64,000 nucleotides of DNA from Vanilla planifolia (Eukaryota > Streptophyta > Magnoliopsida > Asparagales > Orchidaceae), in assembly GCA_023846275.1 (NCBI GenBank), contig JAIUJO010000083.1:749001-813000 (forward strand), in the 5' to 3' direction. How positions within the stretch are numbered: position 1 is the first letter of the stretch; each line of letters begins with the position of its first letter. The translations under genes and the position numbers were made by a program. Positions 1 to 11,354 of this stretch are shown here, one piece after another. The notes below the pieces were generated by a model. That model ran no database searches. It was given only the letters and a program-made list of their open reading frames with translations, and was not told the origin of the DNA.

Positions 1-945
1 CGAGAGAGAAAAAATATGCTCACAAGTACATAAGTTGCCATTACATCCACCTTGAGTCTCTAGTTCTTTAAACGATGTGTTGCGCCAAAATAATGCATGC
101 CCACACAATATACTCATTATGCACTTGAGAACATTTCATCTTTAGAACATTGTCCAATAAATATGTTTTGCACACAGCTTTTAGTATGTCAAGTGTTCCA
201 TTATCTTATTTATTTTTTGTATTCTTATAAATTTAAATATTTTTGTATTTCTAATGCTATATTTGTTTTATTATTACGAAGTTCTTATTATGCTTTATAA
301 ATATTTGAAACACTTTAAGAAGTTTACATTAATAATGATGTCTTTTGTTCAGGTTTCCATATTTTTTTGTTATAGTCACCATTCTATACTTTTTATTGTT
401 AATTATGAAAAAAAAATCAACTATACTTTTTTCAAGAATTGACATTTTTACTTACAATAACTCATTCATGATATTTTCAATTATATTTAAATTCTTTAAT
501 GACACATACCTTTGAATAATTATTTTTTTTTTATATAGTATGTAAGCTTTTTGGAGTAAAACAAAAATAATTCTTCGTGTTGAACACTTGATTCTGCAAT
601 GCTTCTTTGATGATAAAGAAATTACCATATTTTAGTTAATAAAGATTTTTTGAATTATTTTTAAATCATGCATCACAAAATGAACCATTAATTAAAAAAT
701 TAGAATGCATAATCAAGTTTTGCATGGACTAATTCATCTGTGAAAATTTATTTCTAAGCATTGGTAATTGTGCTTAAGTGTGGCTCATCATGTAAATATA
801 ATTGTCATTTTTTTAACACTTGGGAAAATCTAGACAATGAACACTTGCTATTTTCATAGAAATGGGCCATATCTTTATTTTGTTGGTCTATAAACGTGGT
901 TGCCTTGCTTTGACAAATTTGTTCTTAAAAAAATCCCACATTATA
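1..945. other. AT-rich DNA without recognisable gene
   Basis: This stretch is AT-rich with homopolymer runs. The only open frames are short (about 60 residues), hydrophobic and rich in F, Y and L, as expected by chance in such DNA. It precedes the Gypsy gag remnant and could include that element's leader or LTR, but I see no clear LTR end, primer site or repeat partner. Confidence 0.6.
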
Positions 946-949
946 TTCT

Positions 950-3440
950 TTGATATCTTCTTATGTGGCAAACCTAACTATGAGTATAAGATCTAACAGG
1001 TGTGATGACATGATAAATCAAAGTAAAAAATTAGTTCAAAATCAAAGACAAAATAAAAATTAAGGTTATATGACAGCAATATCCCAATCAATAACAAAAC
1101 TCATTGAGATGATTGGACAAATCCTCTAAAATCAACAATATGAACCAAATCTATGATGAAAAAAGGATACTAGGAGAACAAGAGATACACCAATGTTTTA
1201 AAAGATAAAAATCTTATAAGAGATAGGAACTACAAAAGACATGGTAATCCTTTTAATAAATTTGAATATAATATCCACAAGAGATATCATGACAGTATAA
1301 GAAAAAATGAACCATCTGATGAGTTCGAATAAAATGATGATTTTTATATATTTGATAAAGAGGATAGACATAAGAGACATTACGATCAAAGCATATCCCT
1401 AATGTGGAATTGTATACTTTAACTTTTGATGATAGTTTTGATCCTAAGGATTATATTAACTGATAGACTTGTATGAATGATTATTTTGACTAGCACCAAA
1501 TGAGTGAGTAAAAAGTATAATTTTATTAAGACTATTTCAGTATGTTACCCATAAGTTTCTTAAAAACTAAGAGCAATAATATACTAACAATGATGAAGAG
1601 TTATCATAAACTTGAAGAAATTTTAAGGTAAGTTTGTACAATAGGTTTTCTAAAATCTATAATATAAAAAAGAAAGATAAACAACAAAGGATTTTCTAAT
1701 ATGGTAGATCCATTGGAAAGAACGCTAATAAGTTTAAAGATCATAAACTTAGCTGTAATATAAATGATGTCGAGAACGTACTTTTTCTCTACTTTGTGCT
1801 AGGTTTGAAGGAATACATTTCAGTAGAGCTTAACTTGAGAAATATTACCATTTTAGAGAATGCTTATTGCATAGCTAGAAACGTTGAAAGAAGTAGAATT
1901 TCCTTTTTATGAGATATGACAAGCCAGTTCCTTTGAAGGTGCACACCCCCATTTCTCAACCACTCAACTCGAACATTATCTACCCAATCTACCATAATTT
2001 CTTGTCCTCCTAAACCTACATTAACCTCCAACTTTCTTCATCCTCCTTTAACCTAGCCTAAAAAATTTGGAATCTCCTATTTTAAGTGCCATGAAAAGGG
2101 ACATATAACTGCAAACTATCTCAAAAGATTTGACTTTTAACATAGAAGCTGTTAATTAATATGAAAAATTTTATGTTAAATAAGGGTAAGACAACTAAAA
2201 GTGCACCAATAGCTTTAACAAAAACATAAAAATTAAGGAACAATGATTTTGGATGATTATTGATATTAGTGGTTGCAATATTGTAACATCTCCTATTATT
2301 CTTAAAGAAATAATAGATTTATTGAAACATCCAAACCCTTACTCTGTGTTATTGATAGGTAAAATCTCTATCCTATTAAACAACAATTTATGTATCAATA
2401 AAATTAAGTATAATGACAAGGTTATTTATGATTCCATACCTATGCAAGTAGACCATCTTATTTTTAGAAGACCAAGGATTTTTAATAAGGACATAACTCT
2501 TAAGGATAACAAAAATAAGTATTCCTTTATGTATGAAGGATAGACCATCACATTACATCATACTCCACTTTATGAGAGACCTTAATCTCTTAAGCCTAAG
2601 AAATCTATAAAAACTTCTAAGCCCATGGATAATGGAAAAACAAAGATAAAGAATTTAAGCTTGAATATATTACCCCAACTTAAGAAGGCCCTTAATCAAG
2701 GAGACTTAGTTTTGTTTCTTATAGTGAAAGTTTTAATCACCACCTTACCAAAACCATCACATATTATAGAAGCTCATGCTAGTAAGCCAATATCTTTTAT
2801 TGATTTTATTCCCTTACCAATGGACTATGAAACTTCTATCATTGCTAAAATCTCTTTATTACCTACAACAAAATCTAAAAAATTAATTGAGGTAATATAG
2901 GATACAAGATATTTGTTGATGCTCAAAAAATGGTTAGCAAATTTTTTGAAAGAAATTACATTATCATTAGAGCCATTTGAGAATAGTTTCTTCTTATAGG
3001 TTATAAGAAATTACAAGTTCATGAAGCTAGATATTTTAAGAATATTCAAAAACTTGGAACTAATGCATATGTGATGGATTTGCTAGAAGAGTATATGATG
3101 AGGTCAACCTTTAATTGTAAGGATTTAGTCTCCAACAAGGCATTATATCTAATACCTAATGACTCATTTGAGCTTAATTCTCACATACTAAGTGAATTTT
3201 TCCATATGACTATATTAGCCTTAGGAGTAAGAATAATGTGAAGAAAATTTTAGATCATGAGACAATTCCAACCAAAAATTATTAACTTCAAAAATTTTTA
3301 GTTCCCTAAAAGGAAAAACCTCAAATTAAGAACTCCTACCTTATTTATGATGACTTACAATTATCACATCACACTTGTTAGGACATTACTATGCTCATCA
3401 CCCCAATACAACTGAGCTAAGCTCTCTTCCACCAGGGAGG
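950..3440 (+). mobile_element. Ty3/Gypsy LTR-retrotransposon fossil (gag, protease, integrase C-terminus)
   Basis: This is a decayed plant Ty3/Gypsy element on the plus strand. The gag remnant (about 1,070-2,150) has the family's FDP-KDYI block near 1,435 and a CCHC zinc knuckle near 2,080-2,120 (C-x2-C-x4-H). A retropepsin-like protease follows at 2,253-2,543, with a D-x-S-G site and the family's later block of histidine-leucine then R-P residues. The integrase C-terminal region is recognisable at about 2,910-3,170, resembling the usual NAYVxDLP...TFNVxDL stretch. Reverse transcriptase, RNase H and the integrase core were not recognised, and no LTR pair was found. A related gag lies at about 42.4-43.1 kb. 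The element is broken many times and looks old. Family assignment is firm, ends are approximate. Confidence 0.82.
2253..2543 (+). pseudogene. Gypsy-type aspartic protease remnant
   Basis: This open stretch of about 96 codons resembles the retropepsin-like protease of plant Ty3/Gypsy polyproteins. It starts with a D-x-S-G active-site-like motif, followed by the leucine/lysine-rich LKHPNPY block and a late segment ending in RYSF-like residues. In living elements the domain cleaves Gag-Pol. Here it is a fossil domain inside the 0.95-3.44 kb element, downstream of the zinc-knuckle part of gag. Confidence 0.75.
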
Positions 3441-3860
3441 ATGATTTATAAGCAAGTAAAATATGGTCACAAACACACATTCCTTATCAACACACCAATT
3501 CCACAAGTCCATAGGTGAAACACCTATTTCAAAATTACTTCAAAAATATTTAAAGTTGAATTTCTTTGTTAAGTTTCCTTCTTATCATTATCCATGCTAT
3601 CTGTCACCAACACTAACACCTTCAACAACTACTTTCACTACCTAAGCTAACCCATGCACCTACTCGAACACAATTGAAGAAAACATCATTTGACCTATGC
3701 TCCACATGAATTGATCCATTACCATGACATCCTATAAAGACCAGCACTAACGAACAAGTCCTATCAACCAATTCAGTTATGCCTGACCCATACCTAACAA
3801 AAAATCAGATCGATTTCACTATCATGTCGCTTGGCTTACCATTGTTCCACCAACTGTTTC
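3440..3860. other. unassigned stretch after Gypsy integrase remnant
   Basis: This stretch is less AT-rich than its flanks and rich in CA/AC words. It lies immediately downstream of the integrase C-terminus of the Gypsy fossil, so it could be the element's 3' non-coding tail. No LTR partner, polypurine tract or coding similarity was seen. Confidence 0.4.
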
Positions 3861-5495
3861 ATTACTCATCGTTACATTGCTCAAAATGCATAACAATATA
3901 ATAAAATGAAATAACAATATAATAAAAAAACTTTGTGACAAAAATATAAAATTAATATAAATAAAAACTCTTATGCTTGATGAAGGCCTAATGAGGCATA
4001 AGTATTTTATTAAAATCAACTAAAAAAAAGAATTTTAGTATTTAGCTTATTTGAGAAGAAAGTAGAGATTTTTAGTTTAGTTAGTGAAGAATGCAGCATA
4101 AGAAAGCGACAATGAACACCTACTACCAATGGCACGGATGTCATTATTTGAAATGTTTTTTTTAATATTTTGTAAAACTTTTATCAGTCGCATGGATTAA
4201 ATAATTTAATATTTATAGCATTTGTTAATGACTAAAAACACTTTCTAATTTATCCAATTAGTTGTTACTAATTAAGTAAAAAGGCCATCATATAATATTA
4301 ATTAATAAATTATAAAAATCCAATGGCTTGAAGCAAGTGCTAAAATAGCAGTTGCATGGGAGCTAGTTGATTGAAAGGCTCCTAGAACATTAGATCTTGA
4401 GAACTTCTTGATTTGATGAATACGATTAGAGAAATACTATTTGGAAATTAGGATTCGATTTCAACCATTTGATTCGAAATGAAATTTTACATCCAAACTT
4501 ACTTTGTAGGCGTGAAAAAAACATCGACTTGGAAATGACAATATTGCATGTTTGAATGGTGGATTAAAATAAGTGTTTTAAAATGACAGATGACATTAGG
4601 ATAATTTGACCATGCAATTGTGCAATTGGATTGAAGAAATGAATTAGCCTATGTTGATTACATTCGTGTGAAATTGGTATAAATTGTAGATCGACATTTA
4701 ACAAATGAAGCATTATTATTTCTTTATGTGAGTTATCCTACATTATAAATTTTGCATATTTTTTGGGGATGCCTACCCCCTGCTTTGCTCAATAAATGAG
4801 TTATGTTCAGATTCTTGACTTATGAATCAACCCAAAATTGTTTGAAAATTTTGGTTGATATTTTTTTTTGCATAATAAGTGCAGTTAAATAAATTTTTGT
4901 ATAGTGCTTTAATCTGAGAGTTTTTGTTCTTATTAGAATTAAGTTTTTCTTACTTGTTATTTTAATTAAATTATTATTTTTTCTAATTAATTATTATGAT
5001 TACAACATACTTTTTGCAATAAATTATTGAAAAGGATTTGCAAAAATATGATTAAGAATAAAACAATTATTTGAACAATTAAGATAAGATCTAGACTTTT
5101 AGAATCCTAATAATTTCTTAAAATAATTAATTTAAGTAAAATTTAATTTTTTTGAACCTTATATGAATGATTTTAATCAAGCTTAAAATTGTAACTAAAA
5201 TAAAATTAAGAAATCTAAAATTAAATTAAAATAATTGTTTTTATATTTATAACTCTAATTGAGATTATTTTCATGAGATTTTATCTTATTTTTTTCATTT
5301 TAAGTTCTCCCTAAGACATAAGCATCATTTTTTTAAAATTTAAAAATTCACTTAAACTATTTTATTTAAAATTCTTAAAGTTTGTTACAATCAAACAAAG
5401 CACAACGACTAAGGGTTAATATTATAATAAAGTATCCAATACTACATGAAATGATTACCAAACTATCAACTACCATTTGATAATGATTTTTTCTC
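3860..5495 (-). repeat. old LTR-like repeat, copy A (Copia/SIRE-like group)
   Basis: About 1.6 kb shared, at low identity, with two other stretches in the window (about 55.48-57.0 and 57.68-59.2 kb). Shared landmarks include a 'taataaattataaaaatc' block near 4,300, 'ccctgctttgctc' near 4,790, and a 'gaatgattttaatcaagctt' block near 5,165. Read on the minus strand, its start (a tttgtttgattgtaacaaa-type head near 5,390) resembles the heads of the plus-strand LTR-like repeats at 32.46 and 53.38 kb and of copies B and C. That suggests an LTR of a SIRE-like Copia family. No partner LTR lies next to this copy, so it may be a solo LTR or a remnant. It abuts the plastid-derived DNA on its right. Confidence 0.6.
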
Positions 5496-5499
5496 TCTA

Positions 5500-7190
5500 T
5501 TTCTTCTCTTTTTCCTAAAGAATAGTTGAAACAATCCTGACAAATATAAGAATTTATGGGATTATTGTAAATATTGGATATGATGTGATCAAGTTTTCAA
5601 TAGTTAAGAGTTTCCTTACCTTTTTTTCCTAATGTTTCTGAAAATTTATTTCTTGCTTGAATATTATTAAGCATGGAAGGAAAGATGTGTCTTTCTTCTA
5701 AAAAATAATTAGTATTCACTTGATCTTGATCATTATGAAAGGAAAATGACAATATGGTTTATTTGCATATACCTTTTATAAATTTCCATAAATGAACTAT
5801 TTTTGATAATAAATAAATATTACTCTATGGATATATTAGCAAATGTTATACATTAGTTAGCCTACTCAATTCTCCTATAAACATTGAAAAATAATGTTTT
5901 CGAACCCTCTGAAAATGAAAAGTACATTCAGAAAAAAACTTTGTAGTCACATGTTTTTATTCTATATATTGGTCATTTTGAACTAAAATCAAACTTTTTA
6001 TTAGAATATTCACATTATTGGAGTGCTTTAACTCTCTAGTTAATACAAGTGTACAAAATATATAAAAGTATGGTGTTCATGTCTTGTATGCATGGGATGA
6101 GCAAAATACTCATCAAATTTGAATTTTCCACAAGAAAGAGCTCGTACATTTTTTATAATACCACTTGTGAATGTTCTACTAGTATGAAAAGTTCTTAACG
6201 TTATTTTAGTATATGGTTCTCCAATTGAATAAGCCATAATAATTCTTACAACTTTACCAAATCAACAAGGTCAACATGAGTGAGACTCCCATCATAACAT
6301 AATTGACAGATCTAACAGAAAATTTTTGCAAATAAAAGGGGTCATAAAATGCATTGGGTGTATTCAAAATGTTATTGATTAATTTACAAGCTCAATTCCA
6401 ATATCTTGATTTTAAGCAGCAATTCATCATGGACTAATATATGTATTATCTCCTAATATACAAGTCGTTAGTGTTTGGACAAAAATTTGTGGTTTTATCC
6501 CATCTTAAGGACTCATGGATGTACTTTGAATAGTATAACTAGTTCCATATAAGGAACATATTGTTGTACTTCAATAAGTCTATGCCAGAGATATCAAGCA
6601 TTTAAAGTTCATATCATGGTTTATACAATTTCTCGGTAAGCTTCACAATAAGAAATTATATATTCTATCAAGGAAAGCCCTTCTTGTAAATTTTTTTGAA
6701 TAGGAAAACCATTCATTTGTAGTCGAGGATCTAACATTAATCCTCATATATCGACCAATTTATGTACTTAAGATGCATTTGGTCTAACCTTTAAGAGGAT
6801 ATTAAGTGGACTACCTGAGAGGGAATAATCACCCAAAACTCAAGACAAATTTTTTTCTCTAATATTCACTTCTAGTATACAACTACTCTATATATTAACA
6901 TAACCTTTTAACAACATGTACATTCATATAATGATAGTTTTCTCTAAAATAAATTATTTTTGTTAAGTATTTTGAACAAACCATATCTTTGTAGGGATGG
7001 CCAAATCATCATCAATTTCTAATGGAATAGATATAGAATTAGCTCGTTGGAAACCTAAAGCTCTCAATTGAACTGGGATATTCGATGCATGTGCCATTCT
7101 CAAATGTTCTATTAATCTTTTAATAAAGCTTTTCATAGTAGTTCAATCCACAATCCTTTCTTGGAAGGAAAAATCTACACAATCTTCCAT
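5500..7190 (-). pseudogene. rpoC2: rpoC2 pseudogene (plastid RNA polymerase beta'' subunit, N-terminal part)
   Basis: The chloroplast gene encodes the beta'' subunit of the plastid-encoded RNA polymerase. Reading minus from an ATG at 7,190, the translation follows RpoC2: an N-terminal block ending in IKRLIEHLRMAHAS (near 7,100), then NASxVHKLVD (near 6,780), [10 protein letters not shown] (near 6,670), NQDIGI (near 6,410), a THxDLV block (near 6,270), and SIGEP-x-T-x-x-TLRTFHTS (near 6,200). LILVQNDQY follows near 5,970 and SKIVHLW near 5,800. Only about the first 560 residues are represented, out of roughly 1,400 in the normal protein. Several frame changes and stops interrupt it, and the longest open piece is 65 codons (6,040-6,237). 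It is a dead nuclear copy. Confidence 0.9.
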
Positions 7191-7365
7191 AACGACGTCC
7201 TTATTACACTAGGTTAGATTCAAAATTGAGATTATGATAGTGATTCAATAGAATCACTTAATCTTTGCCCTCACATAAGTTAAAAGGAAATGCAAATTCC
7301 AACAAGTTTGGGCATCATGAATAAAAAATCATTTAATAAATTCATAGTTATTATTTTTAAGGTGA
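7190..7365 (-). other. rpoC1-rpoC2 intergenic spacer within the plastid insertion
   Basis: This non-coding interval lies between the recognisable end of rpoC1 and the rpoC2 start. Its length is in the range usual for this spacer in land-plant chloroplast genomes, which supports transfer as one contiguous piece. Confidence 0.6.
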
Positions 7366-8965
7366 TAGCTTATGAGTAGGTCAGGCAAAAAGCGTATACC
7401 ATATATCACATCATCTATTTCGTAATAAAGAGGTGACCAATAGCCATTTATATGTATATAAAAAAAGATTCTCTTTCGATAATTCTTACAATTGATAGTG
7501 TGTATAAACCTTATGTTGAAAACAAAAGATTCATATTGAAGATCAATGGAACTTTTCTCAAGCAAACTATGCATTGATCTAGTTTCCACTAGAGCCAAAA
7601 GTGACTACCCAAATGGATTCATTTTTACTGATAAGCTCCGAGTGCATCATAAGAACTAGAAAAGTATGGCTCTTTCTCCTTTGTATCTTGATAGCCTTTA
7701 TGATCAACTGTTTCCCTCTTTTCACTTGTAGAACTCTCATATATTGATTATAACATTTTGTATAACATAGAGATTCTCAATCAATAATATATAGAGTCAA
7801 CAAGCATATACTGAGTTCTTACACGAACAAGATCCCCAACAGTTGGAAAAAAGGGAGTCATGTTAGAAAACATAAGTAAACGATCTTCTACTCGAGCTTT
7901 TGAAGCTAAAGGTGCATAAAGATCCTTTTGAACCCTATTAAAGTCTACATTGAATCCCACACAAACTAATGGGTGTAAAGAAAAGCATGCCCCTCCACTA
8001 AAAGGGGTTGAAATGCCTATATGCCTTATATATGTTGGTTGCTTACTTAATTCAACAATATAGGACACATCTACGTAACTTCAATTTGTTTTCATTCAAT
8101 GTGTTCTTTTTCTTGAATTTATCTTTTAGCAATAGCTATGTTAGAAGTGACATGCCAGATTAAAGCATGAATTAAAAATATTTGGAAAAGATCGATTGCT
8201 ATTTCTTGAAGTATTACACATTGATGTATTGAAAGCAAATTATCCATAGCAATGGCAGAATGAATCCCCCAATTTACCAAGCATTGTCATGAAATCTTCT
8301 ATCTTAAGTTCAATTATTTCAAAAAATTACTCATAAAGCCTATTATGACAGTCCCTCATGGGTTGTCCATGGATCATATAATCAAGAAGTGTATCCATGG
8401 TTGCTTATACAAATCTTGCCTAACGCATCACTAATTCCCTACGAGTAAATCTACACATAATTAATACATCAATAAGAGTATTGTTTCAATAGATGACAGT
8501 TCTATGTAGTTCCTTAAGTTTCAATCGCATTCATTTACCCCTATCTATTTGAATGATTTGATTAGCTTCAACTTAGAAGGGAAAATTGTTAATTGGCACA
8601 AAACCATCTATTTTAGTTATGTATTTATTTGAATAAATTGTTTATCTAAATCAAATGAACTAGCAAAAAAATCCTTTGCACTTTTTTTTATGTCTTATTC
8701 ATATTCAGTTCTTGTAATTTTTTTGTTTGTTAATTCCTTTCATTTAACAATCGAATTATTTATAACAATTTCTAAATCAAAATTTGTTGATTGATGTCTA
8801 ATCACATTTGACCCCCTTATGATTTCTCAATTCAAAATTTCTTGAAACTTGGAGTAGTACAAAATGATGGATGTTGTTATTCCAAGATTGCATTTCTGAT
8901 TGGAATGAATCTTATAATCATAAGTAGTTTTTTATTTGTGGGGCTAGCAAAACAAATTGAGATAG
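7365..8965 (-). pseudogene. rpoC1: rpoC1 pseudogene, exon 2 (plastid RNA polymerase beta' subunit)
   Basis: RpoC1 carries the catalytic metal-binding loop of the plastid RNA polymerase. Minus-strand translations follow the protein from the start of exon 2 to near its C-terminus: a KK-x-T/L block near 8,930, IVINNSIVK near 8,760, RTVIYxNNTLID near 8,480, DTLLDxxIHGQPMRD near 8,380, and EIAIDLFQIF near 8,190. The block from CFSLHPLVC to ARVEDRLLMFSNM lies at about 7,860-7,990. The normally invariant NADFDGDQ catalytic motif reads NVDFNRVQ here, so two of the three metal-binding aspartates are lost. Near the end, LQYESF and the YYEIDDVIYG-type block (7,400-7,540) match the REIEEAIQG region. Open pieces are 7,329-7,598 and 7,781-8,068, with frameshifts and stops between them. 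Confidence 0.92.
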
Positions 8966-9655
8966 AGTCTTATAGGAATCCTCCCCATGAAAACATACAC
9001 ATAGACATGCACACACATGCAAATAATCATATGTGAAAGTTTCCTCTTATTTGGTTCATGATGTTACACCAAATAAATAAATGGACCATTCTTGTTTTTA
9101 AACTTTTTTAAAGAAACCTACAAAAAGCAACACTTAACTAAAGTTATGTGTAAAGGCCATCCTTTCATTGATTCATTCTTATAATTTTCTTTGTGCTCTA
9201 CTTCTTCAACTTTTTACTCTTTATGGTTATAGTTTCTTTACCAAGAAAATAGGAATGTGAAATTATGAGTCGTCTCCATCTAATAAAATGATTAATTGTT
9301 TAAAAGAGATATCTTGTAGAAGATTTTTTTTTTGATATTTTATTGTTATGTTTGACATCTTTTAGACCCCAACTAACCCTGTTGGTTATGCCACTATGTC
9401 ACTTAAATCAAATTTGTGATATATAGGATAACAGCCATGCCAAAGTGGAATTTATAATTCCACAACAAATTATATTTTTTCATGAGTTTCATGTTTCTCC
9501 TTTCAAGACCAAGGATCAAATAATCTTTTGAAGTATTTATCGTATAATTTTGAGCTTCATATTTCTCCTTCTAAGATTAATATTGGAGTTGCAATATCTT
9601 AATTAAGGTTAATAGGATGATAGTTTCTTAGTTTGAGTTTATCAAATGGAAGTTT
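8965..9655 (-). pseudogene. rpoC1 group II intron remnant
   Basis: About 690 bp separate the two rpoC1 exon similarities, which is close to the usual size of the chloroplast rpoC1 intron. Near its 3' end (about 9,023-9,062) the minus strand reads GAACCAAATAAGAG-GAAA-CTTTCACATATG. This resembles group II intron domain V (GAGCCGTATGAG, a GNRA-like loop, then a pairing 3' arm). Exon boundaries are set only by where RpoC1 similarity stops and resumes. The intron would not be spliced in the nucleus and is a relic of the plastid gene. Confidence 0.7.
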
Positions 9656-10099
9656 CGATAAAATCAAATTTAGCAATATACTAGATTTTCTAATTCTCTA
9701 AAGGGTTTATCTACAGATTCACAATATAACTAGAATGACATTTCTAATAGCATACATGAGTCATTAAGCATGTGAGTTTTATTTATCCGATTTTGTACCT
9801 TCTTATCTGAGAACCAACAAAGTGCACCCCAATTCTTCACAAGATTTTTGTTCTTTTTATTTAGCTTCAATTGCTTGGTAATTACCAAAAGAACAAATCC
9901 CATTTTTTATGAGCCTAAAAATTTATTTCACATGATAATCATCTTTCTTTATTTTATTTGTTTAATAATGAAAAGTATATGATTTTGTCACCTCCCAAGC
10001 TATCTCTTTAATAGATAGGACTCTATCTACCTAAGCCCTAACTTGTTGAAGGGAAATTTCTCCATTTTGAAGTTCTTGATGCTTATATTAATTTATCAT
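9655..10099 (-). pseudogene. rpoC1: rpoC1 pseudogene, exon 1
   Basis: Starting at an ATG at 10,099 on the minus strand, the translation MIN-stop-YKHQELQNGEISLQQVRA tracks the RpoC1 N-terminus (MIDQYKHQQLRIGSVSPQQIxA). It continues with EVTKSYTFHY (near 9,980), GICSFGNYQAI (near 9,890), a THVWYL-type block (near 9,745) and PLKELE-LVYC-like residues at its end. This length matches the usual 144-codon first exon. Several stops and shifts interrupt it. The start lies 38 bp after the rpoB stop, as expected for the operon. Confidence 0.88.
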
Positions 10100-10137
10100 A
10101 AAAAAATAAATTTTTTTTATTAAATCATTAATTTAGA

Positions 10138-10490
10138 TCAAACATGAATCTTTTTTGTCCTAAAGTTATTTTAAGATATAAAGTAATGATTTAGTTCCAA
10201 AGCCAAAATAAAAGCTCTTGAATTAGCAATTAAAAGGATTCTAGAGCACCCTCTAGTTTACGTTGTATTCCTCCAATTATCATAGGTCCTAAATTCTTTT
10301 TATGAGCTCTAATATTATCAAATTTATGAGTAAGATTCTCTTAAAGGATATGGGCAACACCAATTCCTTATTAAGCCTAAACCTCCATATCTCCTACTCA
10401 CTGCAACCCTTTCCTGAACTCCCTTTAATAGTTATTTGTGTAATAAATCAGCCAACTATATTTTTCATCACATTACTTTATGATTATTTT
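10138..10490 (-). pseudogene. rpoB: rpoB pseudogene, C-terminal part (plastid RNA polymerase beta subunit)
   Basis: The last 110-120 codons of chloroplast rpoB are recognisable on the minus strand. They include a VSRRYGGLGL-type block matching VGEMEVWAL (near 10,385), and the C-terminal SRAFILALELNHYFIS...NFRTKKIHV, matching [24 protein letters not shown]. The stop codon is at 10,138-10,140, and rpoC1 begins 38 bp further on. Similarity upstream of about 10,490 is not convincing, so the plastid insertion probably ends inside rpoB. Confidence 0.85.
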
Positions 10491-11308
10491 AATATTTGAA
10501 TTAATTTAACATGTGATTTAATAAAAAAATTTCTACTTTTGATATATTAAGATTTAATTAGTATGATTTCTATCTTTCTCAACAATTGGTAAATGTTATA
10601 TTCATTTATTTGTCAATTCTTGCAATATAAACTATCTACATTTTTAGCTAAACTTTTGTTGTTATATAGTCTTGATAGATACTGTAAAACACATTATCAA
10701 AATATTAGTGGAGAAGAATTACATCAAGAATACATAATGTGGTAATAAAATGGGGGTTTCATTTAATTTAAAGGTACATTATAACTTTGAAAATCCTAAA
10801 GCCTTCATTATAAGGAAAGAAATAATCAATATTAATTTGAATTCCAACTATCATTATTACACTTAATTGACATTAGATAACTATTTTCATTATAATTATT
10901 TTAATGAAAACAAAAGGCAAGATAATAGTTGTTATTGCTCTTAATTACTTTTAATTGACAAATTTTATGTTAGCCACAACAGTCTTAGAAATATTATTGC
11001 TACTTAGTTCATTAAGGTATATGCTTCCTTGTGAATTAAAATTTCGAATTTAAATATTTTAAAATTTGAATACAACAAAGTTTAATATTGAATATTGAAT
11101 TTTGAATTTTGAAGTCTGAATTTCTTAAAACGAAAAAATGGTAGAATGGCATGACTTGAGTTACAAGAAAGTTTGTAATTTTATTTACAATTTTTATTTT
11201 TCTCTCATCCCTATTCTTAGTGAACCATGAATGCATTATAAGATATGGATAAGTTTCCAAAAAAATTGGAGTCGATAGTAATAGACAAGACGACCAAAAG
11301 AGTATACA

Positions 11309-11354
11309 TGCACACGCACACACACACAAACACACATGCACATATATATATAAT
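11309..11354. repeat. CA/TA compound microsatellite
   Basis: An imperfect (CA)n run changes into a (TA)n run. It is simple-sequence DNA, likely length-variable. Confidence 0.9.

Larger units (their letters stand above)
5500..10490 (-). other. nuclear insertion of chloroplast DNA (NUPT): rpoB 3' end, rpoC1, rpoC2 5' part
   Basis: About 5 kb of minus-strand sequence is collinear with the chloroplast rpoB-rpoC1-rpoC2 operon. All three reading frames are recognisable but heavily broken. Gene order, the short rpoB-rpoC1 gap (about 38 bp), the rpoC1-rpoC2 spacer (about 175 bp) and the rpoC1 group II intron are all kept. The retained intron argues for transfer of plastid DNA rather than of a spliced RNA copy. 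Many stops and frameshifts, and an overall AT-rich drift like the flanks, indicate long residence in the nucleus. The left edge abuts the LTR-like repeat ending near 5,495. The right edge is where rpoB similarity fades. Confidence 0.9.

Noticed and set aside
10500-11000. Extension of the plastid insertion further into rpoB
   Set aside because: Minus-strand translations no longer follow RpoB beyond about 10,490.
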